From Planctomycetota bacterium (GTDB taxonomy: Bacteria; Planctomycetota; Phycisphaerae; WQYP01; JAJZKY01), in assembly GCA_021803885.1 (NCBI GenBank), contig JAJZKY010000191.1, positions 1-7,856 of the forward strand: a stretch of 7,856 nt of DNA, given 5' to 3'. Each line of letters opens with the position of its first letter. The stretch's first letter is position 1. The translations under genes and the position numbers were made by a program. The notes beneath the pieces are model-generated. The model had not been told where the DNA came from. It was given only the letters and a program-made list of their open reading frames with translations, and did no database searches. Positions 1 to 5,894 of the stretch are shown piece by piece.

Positions 1-28
1 ATCTCCTCCCTATGTCCAAATTCGGCGG
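1..28 (+). repeat. Left arm of 28-bp perfect inverted repeat
   Basis: Bases 1-28 (starting ATCTCCTCCC, ending TTCGGCGG) are the exact reverse complement of 352-379, with no mismatch over 28 bp. The arm starts at the first base of the window, so it may extend further left. Read on the - strand it carries a GGGAGGAG ribosome-site-like string that could serve a gene lying to the left. Confidence 0.9.
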
Positions 29-351
29 CCGTTGCGATAGGCATTGTAGGCATGTTTGAATGTTCGCGCTTGAAGTCCAGTGATTTTGATGCTCCGCAGG
101 TCGACGAGCAGTGCCACCCAACGAACGATGAGCTTGCAGTGCGAGATCAAGGCTTCTCCATGCGAGATGATGAGGTCACCATACGGCTCGATGGCAGATT
201 TCTGAGAACTTTCCATCGGCATCGATGCATCGTGACAATTCGCGGAACCTCGGGGAGCGTTCGCGATGGAGGGCAGGAAGTCTGGTATGCGCGAGATAAG
301 AACTGACACCTCAGACGCCGAACAAACAGAGACCCCATCTGAACGGGTTGA

Positions 352-379
352 CCGCCGAATTTGGACATAGGGAGGAGAT
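352..379 (-). repeat. Right arm of 28-bp perfect inverted repeat
   Basis: Bases 352-379 (starting CCGCCGAATT, ending GGGAGGAGAT) are the exact reverse complement of 1-28, with 323 bp between the arms. The identity stops immediately inside the arms: after GGCGG the two inner sequences differ. The right arm lies 5 nt before the transaldolase start codon and contains its Shine-Dalgarno sequence. Confidence 0.9.
370..377 (+). promoter_or_regulatory. Ribosome-binding site of transaldolase, inside the repeat arm
   Basis: GGGAGGAG is followed by a 7-nt spacer and the ATG at 385. An ATG at 378-380 is out of frame and too close to the site to be the start. The site is part of the inverted repeat, so the element (or its duplication) supplies the translation signal of the downstream gene. 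Confidence 0.8.
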
Positions 380-384
380 GAGAG

Positions 385-1269
385 ATGCCGGCAACGAGGA
401 CAAAGACCAAGATTCTTGTGGATGGAGGCGACCCCGCGGAGACAAGCCGAATTAAAAAATTGCTTGGATTCGTTGACGGTCAGACAACGAATCCTTCGCT
501 GATTGCGAAGAATCCAGAGATCCGCCGGAGGGTAGCCTCAGGCCATCCCCTGAGCAGGGAGGAGGAGAACGAAGAGTACAAAGACATCGTCCAGCGCATT
601 TCGCCTCTTCTCGGCGACGCCGGAGTTTCGATTGAAGTGTTTGCGGATCTTGATACGTCCGCCGAGCAGATGCTCAAGCAGGGCAAGGAGATGTTTTCCT
701 GGATACCGAATGCGTACATCAAATATCCGTGTACGCATGAGGGACTGCGGGCCGCGCAAATGTCTGTACATGACGGCATCCGCGTCAATTTGACCTTGTG
801 CTTCTCACAGGAACAGGCTGCCGCTGTCTACGGCGCGACAAGAGGCACCGCCGCTCCCGCATACGTCTCGCCTTTTGTAGGGAGGCTTGACGACCGCGGT
901 GACATTGGCATGGACCTCATTCGAAATATTCGCAAGATGTATGAATCCGGCGACGGCCACGTCCACATACTCGCTGCGAGTATTCGCCATCTCGGACACC
1001 TACTGGCTGCATTTGCGTTTGACGCGGACCTCGTCACCGTGCCGGCAAAGGTCCTTGAAGAATGGGCAATAAAGGGATTTCCAGTCCCAGGCAAAGACTT
1101 CACGTACGGCGGCAAAACACCCGATGGGCGCCCGCTCAAGCCTCTGCCGTACAAGCCCCTAAACTTGGACCAGCCATGGGAGAAGTTCGATATCGCGCAC
1201 GAACTTACGACGAAGGGGATCCGGAGGTTCGTCGAGGACTATCAAGATACGCTGAAGAGGATTGCGTAG
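385..1269 (+). CDS. tal: Transaldolase
   Basis: This cytosolic TIM-barrel enzyme of the non-oxidative pentose phosphate pathway moves a dihydroxyacetone unit between sugar phosphates through a lysine Schiff base. The 294-aa product carries the whole expected active site in order: D13, the TTNPS motif with N36, E84, the Schiff-base lysine K113 (YIKYP), N135 and T137 in VNLTL, and S162 and R167 in SPFVGR. The S-to-R spacing equals that of E. coli TalB (S176/R181). The length lies between the short TalC/MipB type (about 220 aa) and TalB (about 317 aa). The C-terminal part, after about residue 220, is rich in GG/PDGRPLKP and resembles larger family members. ATG 385 is chosen for its GGGAGGAG site 7 nt upstream. 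It is the only + strand gene here. Its last 65 nt overlap the convergent small membrane gene. No -10/-35 promoter stands out upstream. Confidence 0.93.
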   Translation: MPATRTKTKILVDGGDPAETSRIKKLLGFVDGQTTNPSLIAKNPEIRRRVASGHPLSREEENEEYKDIVQRISPLLGDAGVSIEVFADLDTSAEQMLKQGKEMFSWIPNAYIKYPCTHEGLRAAQMSVHDGIRVNLTLCFSQEQAAAVYGATRGTAAPAYVSPFVGRLDDRGDIGMDLIRNIRKMYESGDGHVHILAASIRHLGHLLAAFAFDADLVTVPAKVLEEWAIKGFPVPGKDFTYGGKTPDGRPLKPLPYKPLNLDQPWEKFDIAHELTTKGIRRFVEDYQDTLKRIA

Positions 1270-1792
1270 CGACTGAATCCCGGTGACGCCCAAATAGCTC
1301 CATCGAAAGACGCCAAATCGTTCCACACAAGGCGGTAAAGACGCAGGCCACGATGGTGCGCGGGTAGAGGTCCGTAGAACGGCAGAACTGGATGACCAGG
1401 ATCAGCGACGCCAGAACGAGCAACGTCAGCGAAATCGTGCGGTGGAAGCGCTGCATCCCGTATTCGAGTCCGGCCAAATCTCTTCGCTCGATCTCGCGTC
1501 CCATGTCCGAATCGGTACAGGCCGGCTTGCTCTTGCAGGCGTTGCAGGTGTCGGCAGGCGCCCGGTAGACCGTTACCCTCTTTGCTGGGTCGGAGAAGAC
1601 GGGGAAGAGGTGCTGGTCCTCGGGGCATCGCCAGACGTCGCGCTCCGGATGGTATTTGAAGCCGGCGGTTCTCATGCTTAGCGAGCGGCGGTGCGCATGA
1701 CGCGCTGCTGACTCTAGACATAGAGCAACAAGCGCCAGAAATACCGCATACCCGAGCATGAGGAAAAATTCAATTGAAACGTGATCCATCAC
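1205..1792 (-). CDS. Small membrane protein with a transposase-like four-cysteine module, coupled to norB
   Basis: I do not recognise this 195-aa protein as a named family. Visible parts are a hydrophobic N-terminal segment (about residues 7-27), a soluble section (about 40-110), two further hydrophobic segments (about 119-136 and 144-161) and a Ser/Arg-rich tail. The soluble section contains C56, then CNAC (C83, C86) and C92. The run from GFKYHPERDVWRC to YRAPADTCNAC...ACT resembles the cysteine-rich segment near the C-terminus of IS1182-type transposases (recalled similarity, not searched). Four Cys could bind Zn or an Fe-S cluster (inference). The GTG start at 1792 has GGAGGG 6 nt upstream and overlaps the norB TGA by 4 nt; an ATG at 1789 overlaps it by 1 nt. 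Either way, translational coupling to norB is likely. The tail runs 65 nt into the opposite strand of transaldolase, so the last 20 or so residues may be recently acquired. Confidence 0.75.
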   Translation of the reverse strand: MMDHVSIEFFLMLGYAVFLALVALCLESAARHAHRRSLSMRTAGFKYHPERDVWRCPEDQHLFPVFSDPAKRVTVYRAPADTCNACKSKPACTDSDMGREIERRDLAGLEYGMQRFHRTISLTLLVLASLILVIQFCRSTDLYPRTIVACVFTALCGTIWRLSMELFGRHRDSVATQSSSAYLDSPRRTSGSPSS

Positions 1793-4071
1793 CGTCTGCC
1801 CTCCGGTTGAGCGACAATTTCCGTAAAGAGGATCTCTTTGGGTTCCTCGGCGACAACTTCAGCCTTTCGGTGGCGAAGTCCCAATATTGTGAGATAGAGA
1901 AGAGGCAGCGTACCGCCTACGATGAAGAGCACATCACCCGGTAAGCGCATCCATTCAAGCACGGCGTTGGCTTTGCTGCCGATGTAATTCAGCGTGCGCG
2001 CATCGTAATAGCTGACGTTAATGGAATGGTAAAGTTGTAGAACCCCGAGAGGGAATAAGGTGGCAAAGACCATCCAGGCCAGTCCGATGTTGAGAGACCA
2101 GAAGCTGATGCGCGCGGCTTTGTCTGACCAGTGCTTTTCCGGGATGATATAGCGCAGGCAAAACAAAGCCAATCCAACCGAAAGCATTCCGTAGACTCCC
2201 ATCATTGCAGCGTGTGCATGATTAGCAGTCAATGCTGTGCCAATCTCGTAGTAAGAGATCACCGGAAGATTGATCAGAAACCCGAAGACTCCCGCGCCAA
2301 GAAAATTCCAGAAGCCGACCGCGGCCAGGAACATCACGGCCCAGTAGTGCGGAAAGGGCGTCGAGGATTCCGACTGCTGAGAAGCCCCGAGTTGGAGAAA
2401 GCTCCATGCCTCCACGGTGAGAAAAGTAAGCGGGATAACCTCCGCCGCAGAGAAAAAAGCGCCCAGCGCCATGTGAATGGCCGGCTCGCCGGAAAAGTAA
2501 AGATGGTGCATGGTGCCGACAATTCCGCCGGCCGAATACAGGATGATGTCGAGATAAATCATTCGCAGCGCAGTCCGTTCGTGCACAACGCCGAGCAGGA
2601 CGAAGAGATATGCCACCAAGATGGTGGTGAACAACTCCAGAAAATCCTCCACCCACAGATGGACAACCCAGAACCTCCAGAAGTCCGTAGTGGTGAAATC
2701 CTGGTTAGGACTCGCCAACAGCCCGATTCCATAAAAGGCGGGGATGGAGAGAGCGGAGAAGAAGAACAGCCAGGGCATATTGCCGAGGTGCTCCGAATTG
2801 AGGCGGCCGCGCAGCCCTCGGAACAATATCAATACCCAGAAAAAGAGACCAATGGTGAGAAGAATCTGCCACACGCGGCCAAGGTCGAGGTACTCAAAGC
2901 CCTGGTCTCCGAACCAGATGCTATGAAGAAATCCCTGAATGCCGGCGAACTCGCCCAGCATGCTCCCCACGACTACGATGACGAGTGCACCGAGCAGCCC
3001 ATAGCTGAGCGCCTTTTGTCCCCGCGGCTCACGCCCAGCAATCATGGGAACGAGAAAGATCCCAGCCGCCAGGAACGATGTGGCGACCCAGAAAATTGCC
3101 AATTGGATGTGCCAGGTGCGGACAATGTTGAACGGCAGCAGGACGGCGAGATTGATGCCGAAGAAGCTTTGGAGATCGGCTCGATAGTGCTCCGTGGCCC
3201 CACCACAAAGTGTTTGCACCAGGAAAAGTGCTGCCATAACAAAAAAGAACCACGCTGTTGCTCGCTGCGCCGGCGTCAGGGCTACATGATCCGGAGAGCG
3301 AAAGGACATCCGCTGCTGTTCGCGTCCATGCCATCCAAGGATGTTCCAGCGCCCGAAGGAAGCAAAGAGCAAACCAATGCCGCCCAGCAGCGCAGCCAGA
3401 GAAAGCATGCTCCAGAGAATGACTTCAGCGGTAAGATGATTGCCCACCAAGGGCTCTGGAGGCCAGTTATTCGTGTAAGAGTAGGGATCTCCGGGGCGAT
3501 CAGCGGAAGCTGCCCATGCGGACCAGCTGAAAAAAGCAGTTAGCTGGCGAATATCTTCCGGATTACGAATATCATTGGGCCTCAAGCCGAATCTCGTGGT
3601 CGGATTGCCGAAAAAGGAGCCATAATAGGCCCTTAGCTGCTCGAATGCATTCGCTTGTGCAGCGGTGTATACGAGAGTTCCTGTCTTGGGGTCGTACCGG
3701 TTCGTTCGGAAATCCCGAATCGTTTGAGCTTTCGCTACTGCATTTTCGCCATAGAACTGAATGCAGGACAGCGCGGCGAGGTGAAGATATTGCGCTGTAA
3801 AGTCAGGTCCCAGATACGCTCCGTGCCCAAAAATCGATCCATACTCCATAAGTCCATTTTCAAGGAAGATGCGCTGTCCAGCTACGACATCTGCGTGAGT
3901 AAACAGCACTTGGCCGCTCGCTTCTTTGACCACTGCAGGGATTGGCGGCTCGTCGGTATAGTTGTAGTAAGCAAGCACGCCCATGATGCAGAATCCTGCG
4001 AGCACAATTATCAGGGCGATCTGAATCCAGCCCTTTGAGATCAAGAGAGAGCGCTTCTCGGCAGTGTTCAT
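1789..4071 (-). CDS. norB: Quinol-dependent nitric oxide reductase (single-subunit qNOR)
   Basis: This inner-membrane haem-copper-superfamily enzyme reduces two NO to N2O and water with electrons from quinol. The 760-aa length is typical of qNOR. After a first membrane segment (about 15-37) comes a periplasmic domain (about 40-205) resembling the NorC region but without CxxCH, so it carries no haem c and depends on quinol rather than cytochrome c. The catalytic core then follows. Expected ligands are present: H321 (TWH) and H620 for haem b, H618 for haem b3, and H471, H522 and H523 for FeB. Glutamates E475, E479 and E544 keep the same spacing to the FeB histidines as E211, E215 and E280 of Pseudomonas NorB. 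ATG 4071 has AGGAGG 5 nt upstream. The stop is shared with the start of the small membrane gene. No norC, norD or norQ lies nearby, as expected for qNOR. Also called norZ. Confidence 0.97.
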   Translation of the reverse strand: MNTAEKRSLLISKGWIQIALIIVLAGFCIMGVLAYYNYTDEPPIPAVVKEASGQVLFTHADVVAGQRIFLENGLMEYGSIFGHGAYLGPDFTAQYLHLAALSCIQFYGENAVAKAQTIRDFRTNRYDPKTGTLVYTAAQANAFEQLRAYYGSFFGNPTTRFGLRPNDIRNPEDIRQLTAFFSWSAWAASADRPGDPYSYTNNWPPEPLVGNHLTAEVILWSMLSLAALLGGIGLLFASFGRWNILGWHGREQQRMSFRSPDHVALTPAQRATAWFFFVMAALFLVQTLCGGATEHYRADLQSFFGINLAVLLPFNIVRTWHIQLAIFWVATSFLAAGIFLVPMIAGREPRGQKALSYGLLGALVIVVVGSMLGEFAGIQGFLHSIWFGDQGFEYLDLGRVWQILLTIGLFFWVLILFRGLRGRLNSEHLGNMPWLFFFSALSIPAFYGIGLLASPNQDFTTTDFWRFWVVHLWVEDFLELFTTILVAYLFVLLGVVHERTALRMIYLDIILYSAGGIVGTMHHLYFSGEPAIHMALGAFFSAAEVIPLTFLTVEAWSFLQLGASQQSESSTPFPHYWAVMFLAAVGFWNFLGAGVFGFLINLPVISYYEIGTALTANHAHAAMMGVYGMLSVGLALFCLRYIIPEKHWSDKAARISFWSLNIGLAWMVFATLFPLGVLQLYHSINVSYYDARTLNYIGSKANAVLEWMRLPGDVLFIVGGTLPLLYLTILGLRHRKAEVVAEEPKEILFTEIVAQPEGRR
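1799..1804 (-). promoter_or_regulatory. Ribosome-binding site of the small membrane gene, inside norB
   Basis: GGAGGG on the - strand lies within the last codons of norB, 6 nt before the GTG at 1792 and 9 nt before the ATG at 1789. The spacing favours GTG as the start and supports this being a real gene despite its unfamiliar product. Confidence 0.65.
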
Positions 4072-4186
4072 CGAACCCTCCTAGTCGAAACTGAGGTTCC
4101 GGGGGGAAGTTCCGGACCACTAGAATTTGGGGAACGCGAGTGTAATCGCTTGCGTCTACTGAGCTATGGTAATGCGCTTCCCCACC
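4072..4186 (-). promoter_or_regulatory. norB leader with SD and possible hairpin
   Basis: This 115-bp gap is the longest on the - strand, so a norB promoter could lie here, but I cannot name convincing -35/-10 boxes. AGGAGG at 4077-4082 is the norB ribosome site. At 4095-4118 the sequence can fold into a GC-rich stem (GGT-T-CCGG with CCGGACC, one bulge, 9-nt loop), and GTTCCGG is directly repeated at 4096-4102 and 4109-4115. A short dyad GCGA-N6-TCGC sits at 4136-4149. No FNR/Dnr-type TTGAT-N4-ATCAA box is seen. No U-run follows the stem, so it is not a clear terminator for the upstream gene. Confidence 0.35.
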
Positions 4187-5429
4187 TCACGGCTTCATGT
4201 CCACAAAACTTCTGCCTCGGTGCTGTCCCAAGAGAATCTGAACGAGACGATGTCCGATGATTTCGTGAAGCGTCCAAAGTTCTTGGTTCGCTTCAAACAC
4301 CGCATCAGGATTGTTCAAATCCGCCGCGCCCGCACCCGCCTCAAGCGCCCGCGTCGCCTCGTTGATGATTGGGTCGGTGATCGCCTCACCGGCAATCTCC
4401 CACAGCGTAATGAAGCGGTCAACGGCCGTTGGAAAGCTCACCCGGAAGACACCGTAATTGGTCGTAGTGCGAGGCGGCTTGAAGTCCAGATTAAATGGCC
4501 CGCTATATTCGTGCATGCGTAATAGCACCAGGACGTTCAACCAATCCAAGGGGTTGACCATACCCACCCCGATGTCAACATCGTGCTTGAGCCTGTATCC
4601 GTCGTTGATGTCGATGTGCCACAACTTTCCAGCGACCAGTGCGCGCAAGGGCCGCTCGCGGGGCTCCGCCCCACATGAGTTCGTGAAGGTATTCGGTGTT
4701 CACTCCCACCATTTCAGGGTGTTTCAAAAGTCCGGAGCGGATGAAGCCTAGCATCGCGTCGGTCGTGGGAAGAACCAATTCCGCCTGCGGCTCGAAGGGC
4801 TTTGCCTCAAGGCAATGACGCAAAGTTGAGCCCCCGTTCGCTTGCGCAACGGTCAAGTCTTTCTCGCACGCGGCGTTGATCAGATCGGCATATCGTTTCA
4901 GCATTACCGTCTCATCGACGATACCCTGAAACTGGTAGCCCAGCGTTCCAGGCCAATAGACGACAAAGCGAGCGCCAAGCTTATGCCCGATGTTCACTAC
5001 GTTTTCCAGACGGCGGGCAGCATAGGCTCGGACTTCCGGCTGTTCTCCAGCGGGGCTAGCGGCCCAAACGGGACTGAAGAACGTCTCTCCTGTAACCATC
5101 GAACATTGCACGCCGTATTGCTTCAGCGATCCCAGAATGCCGTCCAGGACTTCATCCTGCTTTTCAGTCATCAGTTGGCTGGTGGGCAGGATGTCGGTAT
5201 CGTGCGTGGTCCACCAACCAATGCCGATCTCCGCAAAGTGCCGGATCACATCCGCTGGCTCAACTGTTTCGCGCGTAGGGGCGTGAAACAGCGCCTGCCC
5301 TCGATAGGCGGCAGCCCATTGCGGACCGGTGATAAAGAATCGACGACGAACATCGGGAGAATAGCTTCCTCCGCAAGCAGACATCAACCGATCGACTAAT
5401 GCCCGTTGGTCACTCTTGGCTAAAGACAT
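4187..5429 (-). pseudogene. xylA: Class I xylose isomerase-like gene, broken by a frameshift
   Basis: Intact, this would be a metal-dependent TIM-barrel aldose-ketose isomerase (D-xylose to D-xylulose) of the Streptomyces/Actinoplanes type. The N-terminal frame starts at ATG 5429 (AGGAGG 5 nt upstream) and holds the catalytic pair H76/D79 (HDTD), W159, E208 and K210 (LEAKP), and E246/H249 (NTEYLHE). It then runs into unrelated residues and stops at 4575. The C-terminal frame, legible from about 4670 to the stop at 4187, holds the remaining metal ligands in HIDIND, KHDVD and NLDFKPPRT. Their spacing (10, 12 and 42 residues from the first Asp) equals D245/D255/D257/D287 of the family. Joining the frames at about 4650-4675 gives roughly 413 aa, slightly longer than the usual 385-395, with an N-terminal extension of about 20. 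The usual WGGREG loop reads WPGTLG, so the sugar specificity may differ. The frameshift may be a true mutation or a sequencing error. Confidence 0.85.
4656..4672. other. GC hairpin at the xylose isomerase frameshift
   Basis: Within this stretch, GGGGC and GCCCC form a perfect 5-bp stem around a 3-nt loop (about 4660-4672), exactly where the two isomerase reading frames must be joined. Such compact GC stems often cause base-count errors in sequencing and polymerase slippage. Counting from the conserved His (H249) to the conserved Asp of HIDIND gives 73 nt. The family spacing needs 75 (2 nt missing), or 72 if one residue is absent (1 nt extra). Confidence 0.5.
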
Positions 5430-5443
5430 CTTTCCCTCCTCGG

Positions 5444-5481
5444 GGTTCGGTCCGGCGCCAAAACAACGCGAATGCCGAACC
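5444..5481 (-). promoter_or_regulatory. Inverted repeat in the xylose isomerase leader
   Basis: GGTTCGG (5444-5450) and CCGAACC (5475-5481) form a perfect 7-bp inverted repeat with a 24-nt loop, ending 4 nt before the AGGAGG at 5435-5440. It could be an RNA stem affecting translation or an operator. A second, weaker stem (GCCGA/TCGGC, 5512-5532) follows the CMD gene's stop and lacks a U-run. Function is unknown for both. Confidence 0.3.
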
Positions 5482-5535
5482 GGAACCTGTCTCCACGGCA
5501 ACAAACCATGTGCCGATTGAACAGCAGTCGGCCTT

Positions 5536-5877
5536 CTATTTGGACGGTGCGCTTTCCTTCATCGCATCGATTGCGAGCGCTGAATGCGCAACTGCCGCCC
5601 CAGCCCGCATCTCTGCGGCAACCCAGATCGCTTCCATGATCTCGTTTTCGCTCGCGCCCTTGGCTCGCGCCCCCTTGGTGTGAAAACGAATGCAATATGG
5701 ACACTGCGTCACGTGGGCTACCGCAACGGCAATGAGCTCCTTCGTCTTAGAGGGTAGGGCGCCATCGGCAAAAGCCTGGCGACTAAAGGCACGCCAAGCC
5801 GTTAACGTTTCATGAGCGAGTTGCTCGCGTTTTTGTGCAATCTCGGGCGTAGCTTCAGGGTAGAGCGCTGTATCCAT
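5536..5877 (-). CDS. Carboxymuconolactone decarboxylase / AhpD-like protein
   Basis: This small cytosolic all-helical protein has 113 aa, the usual size for a single CMD domain. It carries the complete AhpD-type redox centre: E47, C59 and C62 (CPYC) and H66, with the family spacing of 12, 3 and 4 residues. This arrangement in AhpD relays electrons to peroxiredoxin, so a thiol-redox or peroxidase-partner role is more likely than true 4-carboxymuconolactone decarboxylation; no aromatic-degradation genes are visible. The substrate is unknown. ATG 5877 is chosen because AGGAAGG lies 6 nt upstream and the conserved fold starts right after it; the open frame continues upstream only as antisense-like sequence inside nuoN. 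The gene starts 17 nt after the nuoN stop, so both are probably cotranscribed. The family assignment is firm; the precise role is open. Confidence 0.93.
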   Translation of the reverse strand: MDTALYPEATPEIAQKREQLAHETLTAWRAFSRQAFADGALPSKTKELIAVAVAHVTQCPYCIRFHTKGARAKGASENEIMEAIWVAAEMRAGAAVAHSALAIDAMKESAPSK

Positions 5878-5894
5878 GGTGTACCTTCCTCTCT

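Larger units (their letters stand above)
1..384. other. Gene-poor stretch enclosed by a 28-bp inverted repeat (MITE-like)
   Basis: I see no convincing gene here. Open frames of 84-99 codons exist on both strands, but they overlap each other, lack good ribosome sites and have no recognisable motif. The stretch is bounded by a perfect 28-bp inverted repeat, and inside it the octamer TGCGAGAT occurs twice (about 138-145 and 161-168). The outer part of each arm ends in a TGTCC.../...GGACA-type terminus, which is common among insertion-sequence ends, but no transposase fragment is recognisable. A non-autonomous element, or a leftover of a rearrangement, fits best. The left arm touches the window edge, so the true outer boundary cannot be seen. 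Confidence 0.55.

Noticed and set aside
138..168. Repeated TGCGAGAT as a CRISPR-like or tandem repeat array
   Set aside because: There are only two short copies with no regular spacer structure.
10..309. Short open frames on both strands between the inverted repeats
   Set aside because: They overlap each other, no motif is recognisable, and no transposase or regulator signature appears in any frame.
348..384. TTGACC as a -35 box for transaldolase
   Set aside because: No acceptable -10 box lies 16-18 nt downstream; that position is the ribosome site.
2131..3543. Long + strand open frame of 470 codons opposite norB
   Set aside because: It is antisense to a firmly identified qNOR. Its composition is charged and low in hydrophobics, as expected from reading membrane codons backwards, and it has no domain or convincing ribosome site.
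4640..4680. Programmed ribosomal frameshift in the xylose isomerase
   Set aside because: No clear slippery heptamer or stop-codon pause is seen at the junction, and the family is not known for recoding. A mutation or sequencing error is simpler.
5512..5532. Rho-independent terminator after the CMD gene
   Set aside because: The stem is only 5 bp with an 11-nt loop and no U-run follows.
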